Of a stretch of DNA of 64,000 nt, positions 13,025-22,982 are shown in pieces. The stretch lies in NCBI RefSeq assembly GCF_944381005.1, contig NZ_CALWJM010000004.1:1-64000 (forward strand), written 5' to 3'. The notes below the pieces were generated by a model. That model saw only the letters and a program-made list of their open reading frames with translations, made no database searches and had not been told where the DNA came from. Origin of the DNA: an uncultured Butyricicoccus sp. Its GTDB lineage: Bacteria > Bacillota > Clostridia > Oscillospirales > Butyricicoccaceae. The number at the start of each line of letters is the position of its first letter. The stretch's first letter is position 1. A program made the position numbers and the translations under genes.

Positions 13025-16000
13025 CAATATCTGCTTTTGGGCCATATGCGGGAACAGTGGAACTGGATATGGACAAATTGGGCACGACCGGCTTGTATCT
13101 GATTACAGGAGATACTGGCGCGGGTAAAACAACTTTATTTGATGCCATTACGTTTGCGCTCTATGGAGAAGCCAGCGGCAGAAATCGAAGTGTAGGCATG
13201 CTGCGCTCTAAATATGCGGATGCCAAAACGCCAACCTTTGTTGAAATGGTGTTTTGCTATCGAAATGCACAGTACACCATCCGGCGCAATCCAACCTATG
13301 AACGGCTGGCACTGCGCGGGGATAAGATGACGCAGGAATCTGCAAAAGCCGAACTGACTATGCCGGATGGACGTGTGCTGACCAAAATTAAAGCAGTTGA
13401 CACGCAGATTCAAGAGATTTTGGGGCTGGATTACGGGCAATTCACTCAGATTGCCATGATTGCGCAGGGAGATTTCAGAGAATTGCTGCAAGCTAAAACC
13501 GATAAACGGCGCGAGATTTTCCGCTATCTCTTTCAAACTGAACGGTATCAAAAACTGCAATCCCGGCTTTCTAAAGATGCAAAGGAGCTTGCCGAACAAT
13601 ATCAGGATATTGCGCATTCGGTGGCACAGTGCGTCAGAACCGTTCGATGCCCGCAAGGTCATGCGTTGGAGGAAGAATGGGACGCGGTGAAAGCCGGGCA
13701 AAGAGATTTGACTCAAACTGTTTTGACGCTGCAAGGTTTGGTGGATGCCGACGAAGACAGTCGAAAGAATTGCTTGGAACAGCTGGAAAAAATAGAAAAA
13801 CAAATAAGTGAATTGGAAGAAAAGATTCGACAGGCTCAGCAAACGATACAGTGGAAAAATAGTTTGGAAAATCTGCGACAGCAACACGCGCAAATGGAAC
13901 AAAAATTACAAATTCTGGAACAAAAAGTGGATGCAGCACAGCAGAATATGACACAGGCACATCAGATAGCTGAGCAAATTGCACTGGAACAAACTCTGTT
14001 GCCACGTTACGAGGAGCTAGAGCGCAAGACAGAGCAATTAGAACAAAGTCAACAGGAATGGAATCGTATACAGCAAAAATTGCCACAAAAGCAGCAAGAA
14101 TTTGAAGAGATAGGGCGGCGAATAGAGACTTGTAAAGAACAGTTAAGCAGTCTGAAAAATATAGAAACTGAATTACAACAACTTACATATACGCGAAAAG
14201 AATTGGAACAATATGCGCGCGAGTTGCAAACCTTGTCAGACAAATGGACGGATTATCAGCAGATAACGGTACAAAACAGTCAAGCTGTTCAGCGATTGGA
14301 ACAAGTGGAAATAAGTCTAAAACAATGTGATAATTGGCTGGAACAGGATAGAAAAGAATTGGATTGTGTACAGGATGCAGGACAACAGCTTGTTATCTAC
14401 GAGAGTGAACAAAATCGCTTGCTGGAAAGAGAGAGACAGCTCAAGCAACTTGATAACAAGTACAGCGACTATTTGGAATTGCTTGCGCAGTTGGAGACAG
14501 CCCAGCAACACTTTTTGCACATGCAGCACGAGTATGAACACAAACAACGGCAGTTTGAAGCACAAAATCGCGCTTTTTTGAATGGTCAAGCGGGATTGTT
14601 GGCAAAAGACTTGGTTGATGGGATGCCGTGCCCGGTGTGTGGCGCAACCGAACATCCCCACTTGGCACAGTTGGCCGACCAAGTGCCGACCGAGCAGGCG
14701 TTAGAGCAGGCGAAAAAGGATGCGGAAGCCGCATTGCAAGAGGAGCGGCAAGCCAGTGGAGCGGCTTTGGCTGTCCGAACCAAGCTGGAAGCGGTACAAG
14801 CCGATTTGTGTACATTGGCAGATGCGTTACTGGGAGACAGCACGCTGCAAGGTCTTGCTGAGCGATTGGGCGAACAGCAGCAGGTTTTATGTCAAGAACA
14901 GGTGCAAATGCAACACAAAATCTGTGTGGCACAACAAGCGGTACAGCGTCAGGATACCTTACGCACACAAATTGCACAACAAGAAGAAAAGCACAAACAG
15001 TTGACCGCAGAGGTGCAAAGCAAGCGAGATGCCGTGACATCCAGCGCAGCACAGATGCAAGCCACTCGAAAGGATACCCAAAAGTTGGCGTGTGACCTGT
15101 TCGGTGAATGTCCATTGGAACAGCTTGAACAAAAACTGTCCCAGCAAACAACAGAGACAGCACAGCGACAAACGCTTTTGGAACGGCAAATTTGTGATAA
15201 AACTGCCATGAAAGAGCAAAGAGATACGCTGGAAACAGAATTACCGCGCATGGAAAACCAACAGGAAGCGCTGCAACAACAAATCAAAGATTTCACTGTG
15301 GAGCAGACAGCACTGTATACCACCATACAGGAGCGGAAAACACAAATTTCTCATCTGCAAAAAGAATTGCACTATACAGACTTGATGGCGGCAAACCGGG
15401 CAATCGACCAGATGAAGCGCGAGAAAGAGACAATTGAAGCTGCATGGACACAGGCGCAAGAACAAACTGCGCAGGCAAAGCAGGAAGTGAGCAAAATGGA
15501 AGGGCAAATTCAGACGCTGAAAGAGCAGATAGCAGCCGCACCGGAAATTGCGCTCGACGACGTTTTAGCGCAAAAACAACAAGTGCAGACCGAAAAAAAT
15601 CAAATACAGGCGCAAAGAGACCAATTGACGGCCGCATTGACCGTTAATATGGATAGCTTGCATCAGCTTGAACAAATTAGAAAACAACAGACCGAGTTAG
15701 AAAACCGACTCAAATGGGTGCGTGCGCTTGCGAATACAGCCAATGGAGAGATTGTCGGCAAAGAAAAGGTGATGTTAGAGACTTATGCACAGGCGGCCTA
15801 TTTTGACCGCGTGGTAGAGCGGGCAAACCTTCGGTTTCGCGTTATGTCTGGCGGCCAATATGACTTAGTTCGCCGCAAGGAAGCGGGCAATCTGCGCAGT
15901 CAAAGCGGCTTGGATATGGATGTCATTGACCATTATAATGGTTCTTATCGGGATGTGGCTTCTTTGTCCGGTGGAGAAGCGTTTATGGCATCGCTGTCGC

Positions 16001-16266
16001 TTGCCTTAGGGCTGTCGGACGAGATTCAACAGTCTGCGGGTGGGATTCAGTTAGATACCATGTTTGTAGATGAAGGGTTTGGCACACTGAGCGAGGATGC
16101 ACTGGGGCAGGCCATGGCAGCGTTACAGAATTTAACCGAAGGCGGAAAACGTCTGGTCGGCATTATCTCGCATGTGCCCGAACTCAAGAGCCGCATTGCA
16201 CGGCAGGTCGTTGTTAGCAAAGATAAGTCTGGAAACGGCAGCAGGGTGTCTATTCAGACAGAATAA
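13006..16266 (+). CDS. sbcC: Nuclease SbcCD subunit C (SMC-like ATPase)
   Basis: The protein has 1,086 residues. Walker A is GDTGAGKTT near residue 35 and the Q-loop region is YGQFTQIAMIAQGDF. Two very long Gln/Glu-rich coiled coils (about 190-530 and 560-900) flank the zinc hook CPVCG (about 541-545). The C-terminal ATPase part has the signature LSGGEAFMASLSLALG and Walker B FVDEGFGTL. The arms dimerise through the hook and hold SbcD at the globular head. GGGAGGA precedes the ATG at 13006. Length and motifs are normal for the family. Confidence 0.95.
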   Translation: MRPIKLTISAFGPYAGTVELDMDKLGTTGLYLITGDTGAGKTTLFDAITFALYGEASGRNRSVGMLRSKYADAKTPTFVEMVFCYRNAQYTIRRNPTYERLALRGDKMTQESAKAELTMPDGRVLTKIKAVDTQIQEILGLDYGQFTQIAMIAQGDFRELLQAKTDKRREIFRYLFQTERYQKLQSRLSKDAKELAEQYQDIAHSVAQCVRTVRCPQGHALEEEWDAVKAGQRDLTQTVLTLQGLVDADEDSRKNCLEQLEKIEKQISELEEKIRQAQQTIQWKNSLENLRQQHAQMEQKLQILEQKVDAAQQNMTQAHQIAEQIALEQTLLPRYEELERKTEQLEQSQQEWNRIQQKLPQKQQEFEEIGRRIETCKEQLSSLKNIETELQQLTYTRKELEQYARELQTLSDKWTDYQQITVQNSQAVQRLEQVEISLKQCDNWLEQDRKELDCVQDAGQQLVIYESEQNRLLERERQLKQLDNKYSDYLELLAQLETAQQHFLHMQHEYEHKQRQFEAQNRAFLNGQAGLLAKDLVDGMPCPVCGATEHPHLAQLADQVPTEQALEQAKKDAEAALQEERQASGAALAVRTKLEAVQADLCTLADALLGDSTLQGLAERLGEQQQVLCQEQVQMQHKICVAQQAVQRQDTLRTQIAQQEEKHKQLTAEVQSKRDAVTSSAAQMQATRKDTQKLACDLFGECPLEQLEQKLSQQTTETAQRQTLLERQICDKTAMKEQRDTLETELPRMENQQEALQQQIKDFTVEQTALYTTIQERKTQISHLQKELHYTDLMAANRAIDQMKREKETIEAAWTQAQEQTAQAKQEVSKMEGQIQTLKEQIAAAPEIALDDVLAQKQQVQTEKNQIQAQRDQLTAALTVNMDSLHQLEQIRKQQTELENRLKWVRALANTANGEIVGKEKVMLETYAQAAYFDRVVERANLRFRVMSGGQYDLVRRKEAGNLRSQSGLDMDVIDHYNGSYRDVASLSGGEAFMASLSLALGLSDEIQQSAGGIQLDTMFVDEGFGTLSEDALGQAMAALQNLTEGGKRLVGIISHVPELKSRIARQVVVSKDKSGNGSRVSIQTE

Positions 16267-16268
16267 AG

Positions 16269-16292
16269 CACAAAAATATTAGATTTTTTGTG
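16269..16292. terminator. Weak bidirectional hairpin between sbcC and the aldo/keto reductase
   Basis: CACAAAAA pairs with TTTTTGTG across TATTAGAT. It lies at the convergent ends of the two genes, and its A/T stem gives U-runs on both strands. The stem is AT-rich and therefore weak. Confidence 0.4.
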
Positions 16293-17316
16293 TTCCGATT
16301 GACCAGACCGGATGATTTTTTGCAATTTCTGCATTGTTCTGTGCCATGACCCCGACCAATGCGTGCGGAACGTAACAATCTTCCAGATAATGACATTCCT
16401 CTAGAGTAAGCGTCAGTTCGGTTGCCGCAACCGCACTGTCAATATGATGCAGCTTGGTGGCGCCGACGACAGGAGCGGTGACACGGGTCAATAACCATGC
16501 AAGTGAAATTTCAGTCATAGAAACCCCATGTTTGTCGGCCAGTTCGGCAACGCGGGCTAAGATAGGGGCGTCTTGGTCGGCTGTGCCGCCGTATTTTGAT
16601 TGTGCATAGGAATCCTCTTGCAGTCGTTTGGAGGTTTCGCCCGGACGTTTGGACAAACGACCGCCGGCTAGGGCGCTGTAAGGGGTAAGCGCGATATTTT
16701 CTTCGCGGCAATAAGGAACCATTTCGCGTTCTTCTTCGCGGAAAATCAGATTATAATGCCCTTGAACCGAAACAAATTTTGCAAATCCTTCCCGTTCAGC
16801 CAGTGCGTTGGCCTTGCATAACTGCCATGCAAAGCAATTTGAAATGCCGATGTAGCGGGCTTTTCCCGAACGAACAGCGTTGTTCAGGCCGTCCATGATT
16901 TCATATAAGGGCGTTTGATAATCCCACATGTGATAGATATATAAATCCACATAATCCATGCCCAAATTTTGCAGGCTTTTGTCTAACATGCGCCGAATAT
17001 GTTCCTGACCGGAAATACCCGCTTCGATTTCCTCCATTGTGCGGGGCAGAAACTTGGTTGCAACCACAACATCGTCACGTTTGGCAACATCGCGCAATGT
17101 CTGTCCCAGATATTGTTCACTGGTACCGTTTTGATAGGCAATCGCAGTATCAAAGAAGTTGATGCCCAGCGAAAGACCATGCTGAATGATTTCGCGTGAA
17201 TGAGCTTGGTCAAGTGTCCAAGTGTGTTGTCCGGTTTTTGCATCGCCAAATCCCATACATCCCATACAGATACGGGAAACCATTAAATCAGAGTTGCCGA
17301 GCCGTGTGTATTTCAT
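16279..17316 (-). CDS. Aldo/keto reductase
   Basis: The protein has 345 residues. It has the TIM-barrel features of NAD(P)H-dependent oxidoreductases: MKYTRLGNSDLMVSRICMGC at the start, INFFDTAIAYQNG with the catalytic Asp and Tyr, VVATKF with Lys, and DLYIYHMWDY with His. The NADP-binding end is QEDSYAQ...LAWLLTRVTAPVVGATK. Substrate cannot be told from sequence. The ATG at 17316 is preceded by AAAGGAGA. It is monocistronic and converges on sbcC. Confidence 0.93.
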   Translation of the reverse strand: MKYTRLGNSDLMVSRICMGCMGFGDAKTGQHTWTLDQAHSREIIQHGLSLGINFFDTAIAYQNGTSEQYLGQTLRDVAKRDDVVVATKFLPRTMEEIEAGISGQEHIRRMLDKSLQNLGMDYVDLYIYHMWDYQTPLYEIMDGLNNAVRSGKARYIGISNCFAWQLCKANALAEREGFAKFVSVQGHYNLIFREEEREMVPYCREENIALTPYSALAGGRLSKRPGETSKRLQEDSYAQSKYGGTADQDAPILARVAELADKHGVSMTEISLAWLLTRVTAPVVGATKLHHIDSAVAATELTLTLEECHYLEDCYVPHALVGVMAQNNAEIAKNHPVWSIGTQKI

Positions 17317-17536
17317 AGGGAACGTCTCCTTTTATAAGATGATATTTCAGAGTTCTTGTCATATGTAGAATAACACGTTTTCTTCAAAAGGTCGAATACT
17401 TATTGACTATAGCCTATCATGCGCAAGATGTGTTATTGTGCCCCAAAAGCGTTCGGAACGCAACAGGAAGGAAAAATGGTTGCTACTTGCGAGGGTAGGA
17501 AGGAGTTGCTATAATTTGGTTATAAGGGGGGATACT

Positions 17537-19141
17537 GTGAGGAAAAAATGTTTTATAGCCGTTGTTGCGGCAGCTTTGCTGCTGGGTACAGCAAATGCGG
17601 CTGCATGGGATGGCACAGCGATAAGGATGAATGATTGGGCGCGCGCAGGGGTGCAGAGTGCTTATGAAAGCGGAGCGGTGCGGGAAACATTGTTTCCCGT
17701 GCAGGATTATACCCAGCCGATTACGCGCGAGCAGTTTACGACCCTGTTGGTCGATTTGATTGCGCAAGTACGCGGCTTGGACGCGCGCACATTGGCCGAA
17801 CAGCTTGGAGTGTTCGTTGCCGCCGATGATTGTGGTGAGACATCCTGTTTAGACGATGCCTTGACAGCGGCAGGACGCTTTGCTGATACGCAAAGTGCCT
17901 ATGTAGAAGTTGCTGCACGGCTGGGGCTGGTGCAGGGCGATGAATGGCAGCAGTTTCACCCAGAGCAGCCGGTTTTACGCGAAGAAGCGGCGGTTATGAT
18001 GCAAAATTGCATGGCGGTATTGGGCATTACCGAGGCCAATCAAATGCCGGTCAGCTATACCGATGTGTATTTGATTCCCCGTTGGTCGATTCAGGCGGTT
18101 CGTTTTGTATCTGGAAGAACCGACCGGATGGGACAGCCGCTGATGGGCGGCGGAGAAGGGCGTTTCGATGCCGGGCAGGCGCTGACCATAGAGCAGGCTA
18201 TTTTGTCGGCAGGGCGTATGTTGGATTCGGTGCAAGTTACCGGATATGTTGAGGGATGGCAGCAAGCACCCGGATATGATACGGTCACATTGGCGCTGAC
18301 ATTTGGTGGAGATTGCACATTGGGGCGCAATCGCGGTTCTGCCTATGGCGGTTCGCTGGATGAGATGTATGACCGCAAGGGCGCGGCTTACTTTTTCTCT
18401 GGTATTTCAGAGTTTTTTACCGATGACCTGACGATGGTGAATTTTGAGGGTACGTTGACAAATTCCACCGCAGGGGCACAAAAAACGTTTGTTTTTCGTG
18501 GGCGGCCAGCCTATGCAGACATTTTGAAAGCTGGCAGCATTGATGTTGTAACGGTTGCAAACAATCATTCGGCCGATTATGGGTCAACCGGTTTTGCGGA
18601 CACACTGCGTTATCTGTCCAATGTTGTGCAGGTATCCGGCTATGAACACATGCCGATTGTCACGGTCAAAGGTGTGCGCATTGGGTTTGCCTCTCAGGTG
18701 GGATGGACATTTGACAGCACGCAAAAACGTTGGATTGAACGTGCGGTGCGCAGTCTACGCGACCGGGGAGCCAATATTATTGTATTTAACTACCATTGGG
18801 GCATTGAGCGCGCTTATCACAGCAATGAAACGCAGCGAGCCATTGCACATTACTGCATTGACCAAGGCGCGGATTTGGTGATTGGACATCATCCACATGT
18901 CGTGCAGGAAGTGGAAACTTATAAGGGAAAACAGATTGCTTATTCCCTGGGAAATCTTGTGTTCGGCGGAAATCGCAATCCATCGGACAAGCGCTGTTTG
19001 ATTTTTCGGCAGAATTTTACCGTAAATTTGGATACCAAAAAGATACAGAGCAGCACCTATCAGGCGCTTCCCTATCAGGTGACATCGACCGCGGGCAAAA
19101 ACGATTATCGCCCTCAGCCGCGTGCGAATATCAGCGGATGA
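17537..19141 (+). CDS. Secreted SLH-domain protein with CapA-like metallophosphatase domain
   Basis: The protein has 534 residues from a GTG at 17537, preceded by a GGGGGG ribosome site. A signal peptide (MRKKCFIAVVAAALLLGT, cleavage near ANA-AAW) leads to about three S-layer homology repeats (about 25-245). These normally bind pyruvylated wall polymers, so the protein should sit on the cell surface. The C-terminal domain matches PGA_cap/CapA: LTFGGDCTLGR, MVNFEGTL, VTVANNHSADYG, NYHWGIE and IGHHPHVVQ. CapA-type proteins are calcineurin-like and linked to polyglutamate capsule synthesis, but no capB or capC is nearby. A longer frame from 17438 would hide the signal peptide behind a basic extension. 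Confidence 0.88.
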   Translation: MRKKCFIAVVAAALLLGTANAAAWDGTAIRMNDWARAGVQSAYESGAVRETLFPVQDYTQPITREQFTTLLVDLIAQVRGLDARTLAEQLGVFVAADDCGETSCLDDALTAAGRFADTQSAYVEVAARLGLVQGDEWQQFHPEQPVLREEAAVMMQNCMAVLGITEANQMPVSYTDVYLIPRWSIQAVRFVSGRTDRMGQPLMGGGEGRFDAGQALTIEQAILSAGRMLDSVQVTGYVEGWQQAPGYDTVTLALTFGGDCTLGRNRGSAYGGSLDEMYDRKGAAYFFSGISEFFTDDLTMVNFEGTLTNSTAGAQKTFVFRGRPAYADILKAGSIDVVTVANNHSADYGSTGFADTLRYLSNVVQVSGYEHMPIVTVKGVRIGFASQVGWTFDSTQKRWIERAVRSLRDRGANIIVFNYHWGIERAYHSNETQRAIAHYCIDQGADLVIGHHPHVVQEVETYKGKQIAYSLGNLVFGGNRNPSDKRCLIFRQNFTVNLDTKKIQSSTYQALPYQVTSTAGKNDYRPQPRANISG

Positions 19142-19181
19142 GGGGAGAAAAGCAAAAAATGACAATTTATTTACAAAAAGC

Positions 19182-19210
19182 TTTACTTTATAGACAGAGT
19201 TTGATATAAT
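19182..19210 (+). promoter_or_regulatory. Promoter upstream of the chemoreceptor gene
   Basis: TTTACT (19182-19187), 17 bp and TATAAT (19205-19210) with an extended TGA form a strong sigma-A promoter. A transcript should begin near 19217, giving a leader of about 125 bases before the ATG at 19342. Confidence 0.65.
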
Positions 19211-19231
19211 TCTTTACGGTGTTAGAATGTT

Positions 19232-19277
19232 AAAATTTGGTATGCTGTGTTTATAGATACGCAGCATACCAAATTTT
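19232..19277 (+). other. Perfect 16-bp hairpin in the leader of the chemoreceptor gene
   Basis: AAAATTTGGTATGCTG (19232-19247) is followed 14 bases later by its exact reverse complement (19262-19277). It starts about 15 bases after the predicted transcript start. The run after the stem is TTTTGCG, a poor U-tract. It could be an attenuator, an RNA-stabilising structure or the terminator of a short RNA. Confidence 0.6.
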
Positions 19278-19341
19278 GCGTTCGAGCGCGGTACAATAGG
19301 GTTTTGTTGAGATAACATAAAAAGAGAGACAGATGATTTAA

Positions 19342-21390
19342 ATGAAGCAGGGAAGGAATACAAAAAATATCAAGCTATCAACGAAAATTGTATTGCTGTC
19401 GGGTGCGATTTTGCTGGTTCTCAACCTGTTATTGGCGATTATTATGAGTGTTTTGACCGGTACAGGAATCAATCGCAAACAAAATGCTTTTTTGCAGCAG
19501 GTCACAGATAATGCACAGCATCAGATGACCGACTTTATAGATAAGTATACAGTACTTACCGAAATGCTGGCGGAAAATCCGCAGATTCAAAGCGCGATTT
19601 TGGCGAGCAATCCAGCGCAGCCCTATTCATCCCAGCCCAATTACCAGACTTTGACCACGCTGTTGTTCGATACGACCGAAAAGTATAATGACATCATGGG
19701 CATGGGCGTAGGCGTTATCAATGAAGGCTTGATTTATACCAAAGATGGAAAAATTTTGGATGATATTGAGTCTTTGCCTGTTTATAATGTTGTAAATGAA
19801 AAACGCACGATTGTGACCCAGCCGTTTGTCAACGAGGTGACACAGACGCTCAATGTTTCCATCTGTGCGCCTATCGCTTCGGCAAACGGAGATACAGCAG
19901 GATTTGTAACGGTAAATATTGGCTTGGATAACCTTTCGGCCTTTTCTACCGCACTCGCTTTTGATGAAACCGGAAGTGTGACCCTGTTGAGCAAAGATAA
20001 TGTGGTAATGGGGTACAGCAATCCGCAGTTGATTGGACAGACCTTTACCGATATTGAAATGTCGGACAATCTGCGTCAGGAACTGGACACACCGAGCGGA
20101 AATACCATGAAGTATACCATATCGGGACAGGAACGCACCGGTATTGTGACACAGATTCCCGATTATGGTTGGAAATTGATTGTGGGCATGTCAACCGAAG
20201 AATACGGTGCACAGGCAAATAGTACGGTGTTGTGGCTGCTGTTCCTGTTGGTTTTGAGCACGGTCATTTTGGCATTGTGCCTGCGGCTGCTGATTGTCAA
20301 AAAATTGCGCCCACTTTCCGAGGTCAACCACGCTTTGCGAGAAATGAGCAAAGGCAATTTACAGGTGTCGATTGCACATAGAAGCAATGATGAGATTGGT
20401 CAAATGGCGGATTCCATGCGTTCCTGTCTGGAAACGTTGTCTATGTATGTCACTGAGATTGCTTCGGTGATGAACCGATTGGAAAAAGGCGATTTGACCG
20501 TATCGTCTAACGTGCAGTTTAAGGGCGATTTTATTCCGATTCAGCATTCTATTTTTGGCTTTGTGGAAGAACTGAACTATTTGATGCAGTCTATCACACA
20601 GGCATCCGAACAGGTTTCGGCTGGTTCGCAGCATGTAGCGTATGGTTCGCAAGCCTTGGCGCAGGGTGCAACCGAACAGGCTTCTTCGGTAGAAGAATTG
20701 TCTGCAACCATTACACAGCTGTCTACGACTGTAAAGTCGAACTCGGAGATGGCACAGAACGCAAGCGTAAACGCAACGCATGTCAATGCGCAAATTGCAG
20801 AAAGCGGCGAAAAAATGAATCAGTCGCTTGAGCTGATGCAGCAAATTCGCACCAGCGCGGCCAAGGTTAGCGGCATCATCAAGACCATAGAGGACATTGC
20901 ATTCCAGACCAATATCCTTGCGCTCAATGCAGCTGTGGAAGCGGCGCGAGCAGGTCAGTCAGGTAAGGGCTTCGCGGTTGTAGCTGATGAAGTGCGCAAT
21001 CTGGCAGAGAAGTCGGCAGAAGCGTCTAAGGCAACAACTACGTTAATTAGCAGTATGGTGGCCTCGATTGAGCATGGCAGCGAGAGTATGCAGGAGACCA
21101 AGCAATATATGGATAACGTGGTTGCGGCAGCTTCTGAGATTACCGCCGTTTTCCAGAAGATTTCCGAGGCTTCCGAGCGCCAAAGCACAGCGATTACACA
21201 GGTTACACAGGGCACTGGACAGATTTCCAGCGTTGTGCAGACCAACTCGGCAACCGCAGAGCAAAGTGCGGCTGCTAGTGAACAGTTGTCCAGTCAGGCA
21301 GAAAATCTGAAAAACCTCACCCGTCGTTTCCGCATCGAACCGCAAAGCGAGACGTTCGGACAAGAACAGGAATCAGAAACTGAATTTTAA
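19342..21390 (+). CDS. Methyl-accepting chemotaxis protein with Cache sensor
   Basis: The protein has 682 residues. One transmembrane helix (about 12-38) and another (about 292-314) enclose a dCache-like extracellular sensor. A HAMP domain follows ([20 protein letters not shown]). The signalling domain contains the conserved hairpin tip [20 protein letters not shown] and [15 protein letters not shown]. It would recruit CheA/CheW, which are not in this window, to control motility or another output. The region before the tip ([20 protein letters not shown]) is typical of clostridial receptors. No C-terminal CheR-binding pentapeptide is evident; the protein ends in a Glu-rich tail. Confidence 0.93.
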   Translation: MKQGRNTKNIKLSTKIVLLSGAILLVLNLLLAIIMSVLTGTGINRKQNAFLQQVTDNAQHQMTDFIDKYTVLTEMLAENPQIQSAILASNPAQPYSSQPNYQTLTTLLFDTTEKYNDIMGMGVGVINEGLIYTKDGKILDDIESLPVYNVVNEKRTIVTQPFVNEVTQTLNVSICAPIASANGDTAGFVTVNIGLDNLSAFSTALAFDETGSVTLLSKDNVVMGYSNPQLIGQTFTDIEMSDNLRQELDTPSGNTMKYTISGQERTGIVTQIPDYGWKLIVGMSTEEYGAQANSTVLWLLFLLVLSTVILALCLRLLIVKKLRPLSEVNHALREMSKGNLQVSIAHRSNDEIGQMADSMRSCLETLSMYVTEIASVMNRLEKGDLTVSSNVQFKGDFIPIQHSIFGFVEELNYLMQSITQASEQVSAGSQHVAYGSQALAQGATEQASSVEELSATITQLSTTVKSNSEMAQNASVNATHVNAQIAESGEKMNQSLELMQQIRTSAAKVSGIIKTIEDIAFQTNILALNAAVEAARAGQSGKGFAVVADEVRNLAEKSAEASKATTTLISSMVASIEHGSESMQETKQYMDNVVAAASEITAVFQKISEASERQSTAITQVTQGTGQISSVVQTNSATAEQSAAASEQLSSQAENLKNLTRRFRIEPQSETFGQEQESETEF

Positions 21391-21408
21391 AAAGTCGATA
21401 TAAGACAA

Positions 21409-21444
21409 AAAAGACCGTTATTTCAGATGAAATAACGGTCTTTT
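21409..21444. terminator. Bidirectional terminator between chemoreceptor and GHKL kinase
   Basis: AAAAGACCGTTATTTC pairs perfectly with GAAATAACGGTCTTTT around AGAT. The A-rich start and T-rich end give U-tracts in both directions, serving both convergent genes. Confidence 0.85.
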
Positions 21445-21463
21445 GTTTTGTGTTCAAAAAACG

Positions 21464-22903
21464 TTAGGTTTCGTGCAGCGGCACAGAAAAGATGAGGCGA
21501 AAAATATTGTCCTGCTGCTCGGTTTGTATCAAACCATGGTGGCGTTTTACAATGTCAGTGATAATGTGCATACCGTACCCGTGTTTTGGAACAGCGTGTA
21601 CAGAAGCATTTGACCGGGGAGATTTTGCATTGGTTCGGCTATTGGTGCAGGAGAAAATAAAAAATTCGTGCTTGGTGTGCAGGTCGAGCGTTAAAAAACG
21701 GTGCCCCGGAGGGCACACAGATGCAGATTGCAAGGCGTTAGATAGGATGTTCACAATCAAAGAAGTCAATTCGGTGTCGGAAAGTGGAAGGGTAGGCGGC
21801 GCTTCTGCGTGGACAATCTGAACCGAGATGCCGGCATGAATGGCGGCACTCAGTTTTGCGTTTACTAAGATATCTAAAAAGGGATGTCCGCAGCGCATGA
21901 TTGGAAAAATCTGCTGGTGTTGCCCGATTAAATTGCGCACATAAGCGCAAGCCTGTTCGAGCGACTTTTGTTCGAGCAGGCGATAGAGTACATTTAAATG
22001 ATGAGTCATGTCATGCCGAATACGCATGATTTCTTCCGATTGGGTGCGCAGAGCGTCATAACTGGATTGTGTGAGCTGCATACGCTCGGATAACTGTTTG
22101 ATTTTGGAATGACATTGTAGAAATGCAGTCACAACATAGGCGGTGAGGACGGATAAGCCACTTGTAAAAGAAATAGGATTCCAGTGGGGGAAGTAGGAGC
22201 GCGAAGCGGTGTCGAGGGAACTAACGACCGGCAGTGCGTCGGATATGTGACAGAGAAGGAGCAGAGGGATACCGCCCGCGAAAAAAAGCCCAATCCCTGT
22301 GAATAAGCTGGTCAGGCAAAGTACCTGACAAAAGCGGTTTCCATCTCGCCATTCGACCAAACTGATAAAAAAAATGATAAGTAAGATAACGGTATTCAGT
22401 GCTTGTACCCAGAGAAGGCAATAAGAAAGGATATCTGCTTCGATAAGTGGTGATGCGAGATACAAGGCAATAGAACCGACCTGAATGATTTGTAAAATGC
22501 GTATTAACATAGTAAAACGATGGATATGGAGAGAAAAAAATATTAGAAGTATCGTTACAGTGCATAGTGCGCTGATAGTAGACAAATGAAACGGCAGATT
22601 GATACAGGAAAATAGCTGTAAGGGCGCAGAAAATAGGACACAGGCAGTCAAACAAAAGGATAAAAGGGATAATAAAAGAAGTTCCTGATTACGGCGGTGG
22701 GAATTGGAGAAAGACCGAAGAAACACAATCAATAAAAGTAAGCCGAGCAAAAATAACAGTATAGCGGGCAAAAAAAACCACTCAAAGACAAAAATTGTGG
22801 GAGAAGGGGCGATAAAGTTTAGGGAAATGTCGCGCACAAAAACCAATAGGCTGAGTACAAACGCTAACAGAGCGGTAAAAATTATGAGGATATTTTGTTT
22901 CAT
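21464..22903 (-). CDS. Multi-pass membrane sensor kinase of the GHKL (AgrC-like) type
   Basis: The protein has 479 residues from the ATG at 22903 (GGAGAG seven bases upstream). About seven hydrophobic helices fill residues 1-250 (for example FTALLAFVLSLLVFV and LLLIVFLRSF). The cytoplasmic part has IRHDMTHHLNVLYRLL, where HD..HH is the likely phospho-His region. The ATPase has ELTSLIVNILSNALQSA (N box) and KHGYGMHIITDIVKRHHG (G box). Kinases of this type pair with LytTR regulators. No regulator is adjacent, but two LytTR genes lie 7.4 kb away at 30320-31785. It follows the RsbW-like gene on the same strand, separated from it by a terminator. Confidence 0.85.
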   Translation of the reverse strand: MKQNILIIFTALLAFVLSLLVFVRDISLNFIAPSPTIFVFEWFFLPAILLFLLGLLLLIVFLRSFSNSHRRNQELLLLSLLSFCLTACVLFSAPLQLFSCINLPFHLSTISALCTVTILLIFFSLHIHRFTMLIRILQIIQVGSIALYLASPLIEADILSYCLLWVQALNTVILLIIFFISLVEWRDGNRFCQVLCLTSLFTGIGLFFAGGIPLLLLCHISDALPVVSSLDTASRSYFPHWNPISFTSGLSVLTAYVVTAFLQCHSKIKQLSERMQLTQSSYDALRTQSEEIMRIRHDMTHHLNVLYRLLEQKSLEQACAYVRNLIGQHQQIFPIMRCGHPFLDILVNAKLSAAIHAGISVQIVHAEAPPTLPLSDTELTSLIVNILSNALQSASVCPPGHRFLTLDLHTKHEFFIFSCTNSRTNAKSPRSNASVHAVPKHGYGMHIITDIVKRHHGLIQTEQQDNIFRLIFSVPLHET

Positions 22904-22939
22904 AAAAAGACTCTCCGTGAAAATAAAATCCAAAATAGA

Positions 22940-22976
22940 CAAACCGCCCCAATCCAGAACGGGTCAGGGCGGTTTG
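22940..22976 (-). terminator. Terminator of the STAS-NRPS-SpoIIE-RsbW operon
   Basis: On the minus strand CAAACCGCCC pairs with GGGCGGTTTG (plus 22967-22976 and 22940-22949), and a T-rich tract follows (TCTATTTTGGATTTT). It lies just after the RsbW-like stop, so the GHKL kinase downstream depends on read-through or its own promoter. Confidence 0.75.
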
Positions 22977-22982
22977 CACAAG

